Source: Nautilus pompilius (taxonomy: Eukaryota; Mollusca; Cephalopoda; Nautilida; Nautilidae). Taken from it: a DNA stretch of 64,000 bases. Made by a program: the position numbers and the translations under genes. This document shows, piece by piece, positions 24,263 to 36,930 of the stretch. The stretch is from contig JACATO010000333.1 in the NCBI GenBank assembly GCA_018389105.1, positions 1,302,001 to 1,366,000 on the forward strand, read 5' to 3'. Under the pieces are notes generated by a model, which had not been told where the DNA came from, made no database searches, and saw only the letters and a list, made by a program, of their open reading frames with translations. How positions within the stretch are numbered: the stretch's first letter is position 1; each line of letters starts with the position of its first letter.

Positions 24263-26149
24263 CAATAATGGCTAGTTTTCCCCCACTTTTTTTTGTATTT
24301 AAATTTATTAAGTATTGAAGCAAACTTTTTAATAACTGTATCAAAAATGTTACCAAAATCCACTTTATAATACATTTTACATTAAAATAAACATGCTATC
24401 TTTTGCATACTTATAGTCAGTTTGGTAAATTCAGAAAATAGTGACAAGTTTCAGCTAAATTGCATTATTAAATAGCAATAAAATTATATTTATTAATTTG
24501 TTGCTGTTTTAAAAGTGACACAATATCATTAATGGTAGCAGCTTAATCAGTCTAAGCATACAAATTTTATTTCCTCACATAATGTTGTCCTATTTCTAGT
24601 TCTTTTGTTGATAAATATAGTATCAGCACAGGTTGGGGAACAGTGCAAGTGGTGACAGAGATAGAGTCAAGGTGTGACTCCTTTAACTTTGTTGGTCAAA
24701 ACATTACATAAGAAATCTAAATTTAGTGAATATTTTGATTATGTGTTAAATTTTGCAGAGAAATATAGCAAACTACATTTTTCATTTCAAAATGCAAAAA
24801 AGTTACAAACTATTTTAATGAACGTGTTATCTGATGCTTAGTAAGTCCTTGTAGTGCTACTACAACATTATCAATATATTAGTTATTTTGGAGATCTTGT
24901 ACACCACAATTCAGGCTACTTGAATGCAGTGTTGTTTCAAACATCCAAGTTAAACAAAGAAAACAAAGGACTTTTAAAGTAAAAATCTGAACTTATTCTG
25001 GTGATGGTTTGCAAGGATTTCAATGTACCAGATATGTGAATCTCTAGTGTTCATAGTTACAATAGCCAAAATTTAGTTTTGGTGTATTAAAATTATGAAA
25101 TATCTGGCATAAAGTAGAATCTCTAACAGTCAAAATATTGTTCATAGATACATTAATTATTTCAATGATATGCTATGAATTCAGGTATATATGATCTCAA
25201 GTATTATTTTAAGAGACTTCTGCAATAAAAATGCATATGGTCAGAAATTTGTTGTTTTCTTCCCTAATTTAATATTTAAATCACTATCTATTGCAGTAAA
25301 TATGGTAGTAGTAACAGCTCATACTCATAGTTACTATAATAGAAACAAAATGCTAAGAAAATGGACATGGTAACACTAGAGTAAAAACTGGTTACAAAGT
25401 GTAAATAAAAAAATTATTTTCATATATAAACAACTGAAGATTGATAATTAATAGTTACTGAAGCTATAAAAGCCTCAACTGAATCTCAGACATGATTCCA
25501 GTCAGAACTAATTCTTGCTATATTTTGTAAGCCCTTTACCAACTAAAAACATCAGGCATGTGTGTCTATATGCTGCTTATCTTTTGCTTTAAAAAAAGTT
25601 AAAAACTGGCAAAAATCTAATCCTGAATTGTTATAAGGCTTTTGTTTTAGAAGTTTGATAACTGACATTGCTCAACCATTAAAGTAAATTTATACAGTTC
25701 CAATGTTTCAGCTCGTTTAGATCTGTCTCTCACAAGACAACAATTACTGATTATTGAAAAATTTGTTTTCTTACATTGTTGACATCAATATAATGGTTCA
25801 AACTAGAATGTTTAAAAGTAATAAAAAGTGAAATAGTTTGCAGTGCTAAAAATTTTCAAATACATTTTTATATAATTTTAAAAAGTCATACCAAGAAGCT
25901 AAATTAGATTTTAAAATATTTAACTATTATGTGCTTAATATGAAGGCATGATGTTGGCAATGAGACTCACTTTTTTTGTCTGTTTTCCAACTACTAATAA
26001 CCCTGCAAAAACAGCAAAAATTTAATATAAAATTTGCAAAAATAAAGTTTTTTTATTTGTCTACAATTTACTACTAAAAAAATTCAAATTTGTTGCTGTA
26101 ACTTTCTTCTATTTCCATTCTTGTATAAATAAAGAAAAGAAATCCTAAA
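24263..26149. other. AT-rich non-coding DNA, no gene seen
   Basis: No recognisable coding frame or repeat end. The 60-codon frame at 25191-25373 has no known domain. Confidence 0.5.
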
Positions 26150-26775
26150 AAAGGGAATCAGAGTGGAATGAAAGCAATGTAGGAAGGAAGAAAGCAGAGC
26201 CTTGCAGTCAGTCAGTCTATCAGCAGGTACTTTAACAGGCAAGATCAGTGAAGCCTTTTATTACAGTGATGGTAAACCACCCAAATAAACATCTTGCTAG
26301 ACTAGCCCCAATAAACAGCTAGCTAGTTGTGAAAACATGTCTGCTCCACATATTACCAGGTCAAGGAAAAAACCATCTCCTGTCTGACAGGGGTGAAAGC
26401 AATGTTAATGTAGTCTATGATCTTATCTCACTAATTAGCTTAGCCATAGTTGTTGTTTTTTTTTTCTCACTCCCTCCATCCTTTTGTAGCTTACAAAGGT
26501 AAGAAGATTAAAAAAAAGAGAGAAAGAAGTAAAGAAGTTAATCACATGCATGATTTCCCTGTCATATATATAAATAGGATTTTAAAGTAGAAAATTATTC
26601 TTATTACAAAAAGGGCAGGTGATTCACAGAGACTTGTCAACAACTGTCTAAGCTCTGTAATCAATGATCAAGTCTGGCTAGACAGGTAAGCTTATTGATT
26701 TTCACCTCAGATTTCAAGTGATTTTCAGGAAAGACAGTCAGTATACAGAGTACACTGACCTAGATAGAGGCTAAA

Positions 26776-26835
26776 ATATATATACACACACATACATTCT
26801 CTCTCTTTCTCTCTCTCTGTGTGTGTGTGTGTGTG
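26776..26835. repeat. compound microsatellite (TA)n-(CA)n-(CT)n-(GT)n
   Basis: Consecutive short runs: ATATATAT, then CACACACA, a CTCTCT-rich block, then about nine GT units. Confidence 0.9.
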
Positions 26836-27053
26836 CTGAGTTTGTGTATGGCCTGGTTGTAGAGTTAGCTTCCTGGCCTGATTTTCTCAGTGAACTAATG
26901 TGAATTGGTTTAGAGAGCAGTAAAGTGTGAAATCTCTTTTCCCCCTCCCTCTCTTCCTAGCTTGTGTCAAGGCTAAGAGATATATGGCACTCCACCTCAA
27001 AAATAGACATGACTAGCATGTCAGACAGTCTGGGTCAGTAGGTCGGAGGCATC

Positions 27054-27062
27054 TATAAATAG
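27054..27062 (+). promoter_or_regulatory. TATA-box-like TATAAATAG
   Basis: A strong TATA consensus lying between two perfect 10-bp inverted-repeat arms (CAGACAGTCT at 27022-27031 and AGACTGTCTG at 27061-27070). A TCACAG initiator-like string follows about 23 bp downstream. No coding exon follows, so promoter activity is speculative. Confidence 0.22.
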
Positions 27063-27580
27063 ACTGTCTGCCTCTCACAGAAAACCCCTCTCCTCTGGGG
27101 AGGAGGAGTACTAAGGTTGCCTCACATCAGTAATCTTACTGCTCATACACTAAAACTGATTTTACCATTTGTGGTTTTTCCTTTCTTCGTTCATTCATTC
27201 TAGTCTCATTATCTCACAGAAGGAAATGCTAATAATGTAAAGCAGATATTACTGCCTTGTATTATAAAAGTTTATAGAAACTGAAATAATTGTAGAGTAT
27301 TCTTACCTACAATGATTCCTAGTAGCAGCTGTGTTCGACCTCACTTCTGTCTATCAGTTGTTATCTGCAAAATATTCGATAATATTAGCTGTCTAGTCAG
27401 ACCAGTATCAACAGTTTGGCAATGCTATGCTGGCCTCTAGTGTAAGCTTGTTACACAGTACACATATCAATCAATTTACTCTGTGGCCTGTCCTAACTTC
27501 CTTATTAGTATTAATGCAGCAAGACCACAGGTGGTCTGTCTGGAAATAGGTGCACATTCACAACTACATAACTAGTCTGG

Positions 27581-29099
27581 TAAAAAGCAGCTGATAATTA
27601 TCATAATATTTGATTTAATAAATACCCATCATTATCTTCAAAGCATAAGAAAAATAATACAATTTTCTGTTCCAAATATATCCTTGTTTATAGTTAGTAT
27701 TGTGAAAAATTCTTAGACATTCATACTGCCGCTTAGTGTCATATGATAGAAAACAATCATCTCCTCCACTTCTTGTGCTTTGCTAAAGAGAACAGGTCTA
27801 TAATTTAAAATGACTGACCTGAAAGATCGATCAAAGTTACCGAACATATTTAATTATGTGTATTATATTACAATTCCTCCACCAATCAATGAAAGGCTTT
27901 TAGTGCCATTTACTAGTTGCTCATTAGCAAGATATATGTCTATAGTAATCTTAGAAACTGTGTATATTTTATTTGGAAAACTATACAAAATTTCAGTGTT
28001 AGCTATAAAGTATCTTAAATCGTCATTTTCATCAATTAATCATTACAAACCAATCTAAATTTTGTCTTTAAAATGTTAACAGAAAAGTCTGAGCTTTTTA
28101 GCATGTTCATTTGACTGCACACTATTACCAACATTAAAAAGTTGGCCAAATTAACTAGGTCTATTTCTGAATGTTTCATAATACTAAACTATTAAAAGAA
28201 TATATATATATAAAACAAAAGCTTTTTAAAATGTCTGGTAAGTAAAGTGAACCAGAGGTAGGCATGGGAACTGCATCAAATCATTGTATCAGAAAAGAAA
28301 AAAAAAACACATCTTGAACATAAAGAAATTCTGCTACAATTATTTCTTCAGAATGCATTACTTTGAAATGAAGCACAATGGATTTGTCATTCTGTATCTG
28401 TATACTTCATGTTTTATGCATATGTATACCGTTAATGTATTTTACTGGAATGTGAAAAAGGGGGCTATTTTAATGCTTTATAAATAATCTAAACATTATA
28501 ATCCTTAGTTATAAATCAGATATTATTGTAATAAAAATATATTTATACATTTCTAATTTAAAATATATACTAATATTAATAACACTGTAGCAGGTTACTC
28601 ATAAAATGAATACTAAATGACTGTAGTACACAGAAAAATAATTATTTTAAAGTCACAAAATAGTTGTCATCACTCTCACAAATTGCTGTCTCCCTCTCTT
28701 TTTTTTTTACCACTTTATAAAACCAACAAATACAATATTATTTACAAACATAAATTGCAGGCTATTAAATATATATATTCCTGCATGTTATATATCATTC
28801 TTGCTTCCTTTTCCCCAAAATAATACAAATTTTAGTGAAAAGGGCTAATATATATCATTTTGAAGTCAGGAAAAAGAAATCTCTGCTTATTTACACAATA
28901 AAATGACAGATACTTAAATCTCAATTTGTTTACAAGCAACATCAATTCTGTTGTCAAACATTTCAGAACACTGCATCATAATTGTTTTAATTTTTTAAGG
29001 AATACATTTTTTAGTTAATACATGTTCTCAACACATCCTATAAAAAGCATTAAAAAAATAACTAAAGGTACTTTGTTGCAGCAACGTGGGGAAATATTC
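27581..29099. other. AT-rich non-coding DNA, no gene seen
   Basis: An 82-codon plus-strand frame at 27810-28058 is the longest here. It has no domain I recognise and no supporting signals. The rest is low-complexity AT-rich DNA. Confidence 0.45.
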
Positions 29100-29400
29100 C
29101 AGATAATTAATGCTTGTCCCCACATATCTAACATCATTCAAACCTTCTGATGTGATGATGTCAATGTCATAATCTGGTCAATTTATTCATTATACCTAAA
29201 CCCTTTGAATGAATACCTTTGGGACAAGTTTTTGTTACCTTGCAACACCACTCTTGACACTTGATTAGTCTGCACACACTTTTATGGAACCCCCCACCAA
29301 ATTCATATCAAAAAGGCTCATTTACTCTATACAAGAGTGGTGTCTAGCTATGATGAATACTAAGAACAAACATCCAATATTGTTAGTTAGATTTTCTTAC
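29100..29400 (+). pseudogene. probable Tc1-like transposase C-terminal fragment
   Basis: A plus-strand frame around 29190-29260 reads YLNPLNEYLWDKF, very close to the SPDLNPIE.LWD motif around the third catalytic residue of Tc1 transposases. About 40 bp after it, in another frame, comes EPPTKFISKRLIYSIQEW, which fits the PPTN...L...EEW segment that normally follows. Other parts of the protein and the terminal repeats were not found, so this is a short relic. Confidence 0.4.
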
Positions 29401-30532
29401 AAACTCCTTTCTGCATAGTTGTACTCATATGTTTTGTGAAAGTACTAACAATTCAGTTTTCAATAAAAATTGTGTCTACAATATGAAACTGCATCCCTTA
29501 AGAAATACTAAACAAAAATATCAGAATTTTAAAAAAAAAACTACTTTGTTTTATTTTTCAGAGAGTATAAATTGATAATTATTCATTATAAAATACACGC
29601 ATAGTAATAACTGGTAACTTATGTAAATAAATTCTTTACTGAATTGCAAGTTGTTGTTGTTTCGAGGTATTGGAATGCAACAATAAAGTTTGCATAAAAT
29701 CTACGTATAATGGTTTAAAGAGACATTAATTCATTATAGCATCAGTAAATGTAAAAAAAATAATTGTGAAATGGAGGTTGTAGTTAGCAAAGTATGTCTT
29801 ACTAATCTAACAAAAGCATTTCATTTAACAGAAAAAACCAATAGAAGAAAATTATATTCTTTTGATATCTTACAATCACGGAGCTTGATTATGTTAGCTT
29901 AATTTGTATCCATCCAACCAGATGTCATTTTATTTTTTTTTAAACTAAATGTTTGATGTAGCTTATTGATGAATTGTAAGCCATTCTAAATATATCTATG
30001 TAAATTAGCAATTTTTATGCAATCTATTATAAGCTTATATATAAATCAATAGTTTAGTTTATTTAATATGGAGAACCAAAAAACTTTAATAGTTCACAAC
30101 ATTGTGGTTTATATAATAACTCCAGGTTAAAATAAAATTATTTCAACCACCAAATTTATGGGCAACACGTGGAAAAGCAGTTGTCTTTTTGGTAGTTTGT
30201 TCGAAGATTTTAATATAAAACAATGCAGACAAAGTAGTCTTATCATACTTTGAGAAATAACAAAGAAAAATTACTTAAGTAACCCCAGGGTGTTTATAAC
30301 ATATTTTTACAAAGCAAAGTTTTGCTTATTTTGCAACTATCCAATTATCACTTAAAAACAAATGTGTATGTAATATAATAAGTATTAGTTTTTAATCTTT
30401 TCTGAATAGCAGTAGATCATACAGTTATTAATTTCAGACTTCTTTATACAATATCCTTTTTTGTACAGTGCCCTCTTAAATGAATGTATCTCAATGAAAT
30501 TGATTTTCCAGATTACACACACACACACACAC
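29401..30532. other. AT-rich non-coding DNA, no gene seen
   Basis: Low-complexity AT-rich sequence without recognisable coding or repeat ends. It ends in the (CA)n tract at 30514-30533. Confidence 0.5.
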
Positions 30533-30533
30533 A
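30514..30533. repeat. (CA)n microsatellite
   Basis: About ten uninterrupted AC units, immediately upstream of a Tc1-family copy. Confidence 0.9.
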
Positions 30534-31500
30534 AAATTTATATTGGACACCTAGGTAGGTCAATTACCAGTCTGCACTATCAATATAGTGAAAATAGGTG
30601 TTTTCCCTTGTCACAGGCTATTTTTCTGTGTGGCCAAAAGTAATGAAAAATTGCCAAAGAGCTTGACATTTCTTATGGATCTTTAGCCAATATTATTGCT
30701 AAGTTCACCAAAGCAAATGCCAATGATGTGGCAAATTGACTGGGGGTCTTCAACAGTCACATCACAACAACATAACATTACTTTCCATATTCGCACAACA
30801 TCAAATTCTTTTTATGACATTGCTATTGCAGCAGAAATAAACCAAAAAAAAATTCAATGTCATATTAATGACTTGCTATTGACTGTGCATACCATGTAAG
30901 ATACTTTCTGTCTGATAGGAATAAAGCAGTTCAAAAAGGTCTGGTCAGAAGACATGTTTGGCAAGACTCTTGAGAATTGGCAGCATGTACTCTTCTCTGA
31001 TGACTCAAGTTCTGCAATTTACAAGTAGAAGTTTCACCTGAGTTTAGAAAAGACCTAATTAAGACCTACAATACCAATGTCTTTAGCCTATAGTCAAGTA
31101 TAGAGGTGAGAGTTTCATTATAGGCACTACAATCTGTCATGGTGAAAATACAAAGTTAGCGTTTTGGAAGGATATCTTGTCTTTCAAGTACAATGACATT
31201 TTGAAGACATCTAATATTATCAACAAGCCAAACTGAGACTCATTGCCCATATTCATCAGAATGAGGGTGCTACATGTTACAACACTTGTGTTCAGTCTAG
31301 AAGAATAAAAGATTTCAACTTCTTCCCAGTCTTGATATAAATCTGAATAAGCACATGTAGGATCACACATTCATATCCTACTAAAATATGATGGAATTAA
31401 ATTAAAGGAAGCTCTATATCTTGATACAAAATCTCATTGATTCAATGCCAAACAGGGTAGAACATCCTTATACTACAAAAAGTGCTTAAACAATTGCTAA
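30534..31500 (+). mobile_element. Tc1-like family copy A (degenerate)
   Basis: One of three related copies in this window; the others are at 35.8-36.9 kb (minus) and 59.7-60.4 kb (plus). All share a 5' block starting AATTTATATTGGACACCTAG (30535 here) and a block containing GGTCTTCAACAGTCACATCA (about 30747), then GCAGAAATAAACC. The transposase first catalytic motif survives as ENWQHVLFSDDSSSAIYK near 31000 (normally W..V.FSDES.F). Stops and shifts follow. The third catalytic motif was not identified, and the right boundary is approximate. Confidence 0.65.
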
Positions 31501-34500
31501 GGAAGAATCAGGCTCTATTGTTCATCTTTATTTTTCACAACAAATGAAAATATTTTAATAACCATGGCAAAGACAGAACAATTATCTATTGTAATCTTCA
31601 AAATAAAAACAAAAATGCAAAAAAACAAACTATCCTAAATTTCTACAAAAACACTATATATTGCTGAATCCTTTTTTTCTTAATATACAAAAAAAATTTC
31701 ATCAAAAATTAAAACACTTCATTTTTATTATTTTTTAATACTCAGGTTTAGAATTTTTTTATTTACATCACTTTGCTAAGTTGAACTGTTTTGAACAATG
31801 CCACATACACACACAAAATCATAGTAATACCCTTTATGATGAAGCAGTCCATTTCTTTTTTCTATCTTAATTTTAATTTTAAAAATTATACTGAATAAGT
31901 CCCAATGGGAAAGCTAATTGATCATTCAGAAAAAAGAGAGAGGGAAAAACAAAAATAGGTTAATGTTTTATATGTGAATTAATTCAATGATATGGAATTT
32001 ACTAGTACTGAATGTGTGTATGACTAGCAACATCTTAAAGACTTCTACAAATCAAGGAGGAAGATAAGAAGCATTAAAATCATCAATCAAGAATTAGTCT
32101 CCCAACTGAAATGCTTACAAAAGAACCAGAACTAAGTAATAGTTTTTTTTTTTACTGTTATTCTCTCTTTCTTTCTTTCTCTAGGTCAATCACATTTGAT
32201 TTTCCCATAAGACAATACTCAATTTTGTTTAATATATATTTTTGTATTGCAGATGTGTTTTCATTGTAAATACAGGCAGAGCTTTAACATTCAGTGTTTT
32301 GGGTGTTTTGCATAGCTTAAGAACTCAAAATTAGCAATAACACAGAAAACTATCAACTAATTTCTGTTTCTGATACCAAACAGTGCTGTATTTTTCTACT
32401 TACATTTTAAGTAACTTTATAAAGTTAATAACAACAAACTAGCATCTTATTTCCAAAATGTAGCATGTTTCACAGATTTACAGCATTCCAATCTACAAAA
32501 AACAATCAATTTATCCATTTTATTGCTAAAACACTTAATAAGATTACCAGGTAAAGGTAACAGTGGTGAGCAGTATAATTGCAATATCTGAATAATAATT
32601 AATTACCATGAAAAATCAAGGCAATTCACCTTTTATAATATCTATTCAAAACTTAGTAGAGCATTAAAATATACTTTAAGCTTATTAGATATACATATGA
32701 TTACCTGCAAATCCCTGATCATGTATGTGCATAAAAGCAACATATTTAGGGAGATAATGTTAAGTTCAGAGATTTTATTCAGGAAAAAAACAAAGAAACT
32801 TGAAAGAATGGTTTGCAAATTCACTTTTAAACAAAACATGCAAAAAACCTTAACTGTTATCTTGAATAAAATAATCACTGTAAATTTAATTTTTTAAAAT
32901 CTAAATAAAAAAAGTTGTTTTTGTTTAACTTTATGCACAAAAGCAATGTTGTGGATCAAAATTTGTTTAAAAAGAAGTGATGATTAGTTTCATTGCAATC
33001 TTATTTATAAGTTTCCTATATTTAAAGTTCATATCCAAGATTATAAATAAAATCAAAGTAATGAGAATCTTTCATCAGAGAGCCATATTAATGCTTCATG
33101 TTTTAAAAGGTAACATGAATTGTACATAAAATATTAATGGCTGAAATATTATTACTTTTTCAATTTCTTGTCACAAATTACAAATGTTTATATTAAAATT
33201 CACCATAGTAATATGTCCTATTGCAATCAGAGAGCAATTAGAAAATTATCAACTAAAAGTAAAATATTTGAAACTATAATTAAAGATGATCATTTAGATG
33301 AAAATAACTCACTTTAAAATAGTCAGCATAGATTGTGTTCTGAAATTTTTGCCTAACTAATGGACCTGAGTTTCTTCAAAGTTCCACCAGTAATTTGGAT
33401 GAAAGTTTAAATTCATACAATCAAATTTTAAATGCCCCTAAAAAAAGTTGGGTTTGTCTATAATTAACATACTGACCAGTGTTATCACTATAAAATGGGC
33501 TGTTAGACTGTAGTAAATGTACTTTAATTCAAAAACAATAGATTTTTGGTTTTAAAAAATTGAAAACCTTCGATAATAAATTACATCTTTTTGCTATGGA
33601 TGAAGAATTACTAACACAATAATTCAAAGAAATGTTTTAGAAGGTGCTATGTCTGAGTTTCTGGAAATAATCTTAAGGTACCACAGGATTCTCTTCTTAT
33701 GCCTGTTCTATTTTCATAATTCTACATACCCCAAAAGAATTTGTTCAACTATAATTTACTTATATTAAAAGTGCGTGGTACTCAAGAACATTTCCTCATT
33801 TAGCCAAGGTTGTGTATTTGGCTGATCAATCTATATCCAGTATTGCAGTTAATCTTTCACTAACCAAAGATACCATGCATCAAATAATTTGTTTATTTAG
33901 GATGAGGATGTAGCCATAGCCTATGAACATTATGCAACTATGACTAAATACACAGAAAAGGGCATTGTTCATCAAATATGTAATGACTGTTAACAATTCC
34001 TTTTATATAATGCAGCATCAACATCACTGAATCAATGCACCAAGCAATGGCTTTAACATAGGCTCAGATATATTGGAAGAATTACTCACTGGAAGCCATA
34101 AGTGACAAGAATAAAGGCAATCTGTAATCTTCACAGATAAGTTAAACATTCACCAATTCACATTCTCTATATGCATGTGAATCTGATAACTGGTAAAGCT
34201 TTGATAAGTATTTACAACAAATGATCAAACATGGTAAATTTATCCTCTACTCTATACTTGATTCAGAGAATCTATATCATACAAAGTGAGAAATACTAAA
34301 ATTTGAAATCTGCAGAATAGATTACTGCCAAAGCAATGAGACTATATCATTTGAAAATTTTTCAGGTAAGAAATGCATTGAACTTGTTTTTATAATCACA
34401 TGCTATGCCATTTATATTTTAGAAAAAACTCATTTAAACATTTGCAAATACTTTTTTAGTAATATCTAGTGTAATCAATTTAGAATTTCAAATAAAATCT

Positions 34501-35799
34501 TTCAGTTGAAGCACAAAATGCTGTTATGTATTTTTAAAATAGAATTTTTTAAAAAGATCATTCTTCTGATTTTCTAAATATAACCATCCAAGAAGAGAAA
34601 GTAGAGGAATGATACTTCTCACTATTAAACTCTTGTAACTTACAGAGCCAAAAGAAAATTATGCAACTTGAAGAAAAATACTACATATTTCAATCTATAT
34701 GTTGTAGTTTCAGTGTACTTTTGTAATGATGCATACTGATGGGAAAATATTAATATTTTGCAAAAAAATTATCTAATTAATGAGAAGATTTAAAATGTGT
34801 TAGCAATTTTTATAAAATAAGTATTTAATAAAGATTATAATTGATTTCTTCTGGAAAATATGTACTAAAGGTACCTGGAAACAAAAACAGAAATAGTATA
34901 TAATATAATATAGTTATCCACTGTCGATCCACTGCAGGATGAAGGCCTCAGCACGACATCATCATGTCTTCCTGATTCACTATCCTCTCTATCCAACCAT
35001 CTTTTCTCCAATTGAGTTGGAAAGGGGGAGGGAAGATAATATTAGTGTGAAAAAGTTGTCTTTGATGAAAAATGATTGGACTAGAATAAATGAAAGCATA
35101 ATGTGATAATATTTTGAAGTGGCCATTATTAGAACAAGACATCAAATTGAGTGAAAGAGCAATGAAAAACTCATAAAGAAATTGCAAAAGAAGGCAGGAT
35201 AATGGTATACTATTTGCAAAATTCGCTGTTACTAATGAAAAACAACTGTATACTAGTTAAACATAGAACTAGCCTGTAATTGTGATAAACAGGTGTATTA
35301 ATATAACAACATAATAACTTATAAGCAAAGAAATTATTTTCAGTTTAATTTTCAATAGTGATGGTAATGGATAATTTCATTGTTTCATAGCAGATTTAAG
35401 ATTTATTATAATAACTATTTTAAAAAGCCACGTGGTATTCAAACAAATGTAAATATATTGCTATATAAAGAATACTGTTTTTTGAAAATGTGAAAAGTTA
35501 AACAGCTACTATATACAATTTTACTCATGCTTGAATAAAGTGTGCAGCCTACCAATAGTGCATGCCAATAAAGATGATAATAGTAATAAATTAGGAGAGT
35601 GACTTATACAGTGGTGCAATTTATAGCATGCATTTACCATTTTAAGGTCATTATGTGAAAACACATTAAAACATTATAAATGCTAACCCTGACATTCATT
35701 TTTCAGTAATAACAGTAAATTACATGCAGATATCTCTGCAATTTATAAGCAACTAATGTACCTTTGGACTAAAAAATTCCAAATATCTATACACCGTGC
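31501..35799. other. AT-rich non-coding DNA, no gene seen
   Basis: No convincing gene. A (CTTT)n-like patch lies near 32165-32182. A string resembling VIFTDKLNIHQF near 34130 hints at one more Tc1 fragment but is too short to call. A relatively GC-rich motif, CCACTGCAGGATGAAGGCCT, at about 34930-34950 recalls the ends of dispersed invertebrate repeats but has no further support. Confidence 0.45.
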
Positions 35800-36930
35800 T
35801 TGTAAATTAATATCACTGCACTTCAAAACAGTCTATATCAGGACTAAAGTTTGATAATGGTAACAAGGGAAGATCAACTAAGGTTTTTTGGCCGAATATA
35901 GCATTGCAGAATATATAGTGTTCTGGTAGAATAATTTGGTTACCTGTAGTTATTGAAATATGTTAGCTTGTTGCAATGCAGCATGAAGATCTTCTACTCT
36001 GAGATTTTATACCATGGTCTGATACAGATTTCCCCATATCTATGTGAAAGCTCCCTTTTAAATTCTATCATATTGGTTGAATGTGCACAGATTGCTTCTA
36101 GATGACAGTCCAGATGCTTTCACAAGTGCTTATTTAGATTCATATCAAGGCTATGAGGTACCTGGGGAAAAAGCTGAATATTTTGATTCATTTCTCTTCT
36201 AGACTGTGGTGACACAAAAAGATATGGCATATACAACCAAGCTCCTTAAGAATATGAACATCATAACTTTGTAATTATAGGTGTAGCCTATCCCATACCA
36301 ATCATGCCACCATACCTCTCTTTGGGTTGAAAACATTGAGATTAAGGTTCTTCTCTTCCAAACCCAGGTAAAACTTCCAGATGCAAATTTCTCAAACATG
36401 GACTCATCAAAGAGTACTACACCACTAATAATCAAGTTTTGCTTAGGTGTACTCTGACCAGTCCTTTTCAACATATTCTATTCTTATTTGACACATGGGG
36501 GTTTCTTATATACTACACATCCTCTATAGCCAAATCAGTGGATAAGATGTTGGACTATTCTTTGATTCATTCTAGTTGCATGCATAGAGTAATGTTAGCA
36601 AAAGAATCTTAATGATGAATGCAGATATGGAAAATAATGTGTTTTTGTTGTGATGTTACTGGTGAAGACCTTCCAAGTTATTTTGTTGCAGCACTTAAAT
36701 TTGACTTGATAAACTTCATGCTAATATTGACCACAGATTCATGAAAAATACTGATATCTTTGTCAGTCTGTCAATGACTTTGACTCTGAATGGCCCTTAA
36801 CATGACTTCAGGTAAATACAGAAATGTTGCATTTCACCTGGTTTTGGCATAGTGATAGTGCACATTAGTTATCCACACCTAGATATCCAATATAAATTGC
36901 AATACCACAGTTTAGTTTTTATCCTCACTA
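35800..36930 (-). mobile_element. Tc1-like family copy B (degenerate)
   Basis: Minus-strand copy of the family also seen at 30.5 and 59.7 kb. The reverse complement near 36900 reads AATTTATATTGGATATCTAG, matching copy A. A second shared block (GGTCTTCACCAGTAACATCA) lies near 36665. The transposase frame at 36474-36199 contains VVLFDESMFEKFASGSFTWVW, the first catalytic motif (normally FSDES.FE.F...VW). A degraded third-motif region may be HSLDMNLNKHLKHLD near 36130 (normally SPDLNPIEHLW). Several stops and shifts occur. The outer inverted repeats were not resolved. Confidence 0.7.
36199..36474 (-). pseudogene. Tc1-like transposase fragment with first catalytic motif
   Basis: A 91-codon open remnant of copy B. 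LFDESMFEKFASGSFTWVWK is the start of the DDE nuclease domain. Expected downstream blocks such as PTVKHGGGSVMVW are replaced by REVWWHDWYGIGYTYNYKVM, consistent with decay. The N-terminal helix-turn-helix region upstream (36480-36830) has lost its open frame. Confidence 0.6.

Larger units (their letters stand above)
26150..27580. promoter_or_regulatory. less AT-rich island with clustered GTCT/AGAC motifs (possible enhancer/promoter)
   Basis: This 1.4-kb stretch is visibly richer in G+C than its surroundings and has no transposase similarity. I counted roughly twenty GTCT or AGAC cores (SMAD-type half sites), for example around 26671-26690, 27022-27032 (CAGACAGTCTG), 27061-27070 (AGACTGTCTG), 27391-27405 and 27524-27545. 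A TATA-like TATAAATAG at 27054-27062 and a donor-like CAGGTAAGC near 26683 also occur. A host regulatory region or untranslated exon is plausible, but this rests only on composition and motifs. Confidence 0.3.

Noticed and set aside
27810..28058. 82-codon open frame, considered as a small gene
   Set aside because: No domain, no codon bias distinct from the flanks, no promoter, splice or polyadenylation context.
33990..34170. Peptide VIFTDKLNIHQF near 34130 resembling the first catalytic motif of Tc1 transposases
   Set aside because: Only about a dozen residues with stops around them, and no other motif or terminal repeat; insufficient for a call.
34915..34960. CCACTGCAGGATGAAGGCCT motif resembling the end of dispersed invertebrate repeats
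   Set aside because: No extended similarity or second copy in the window; recollection only.
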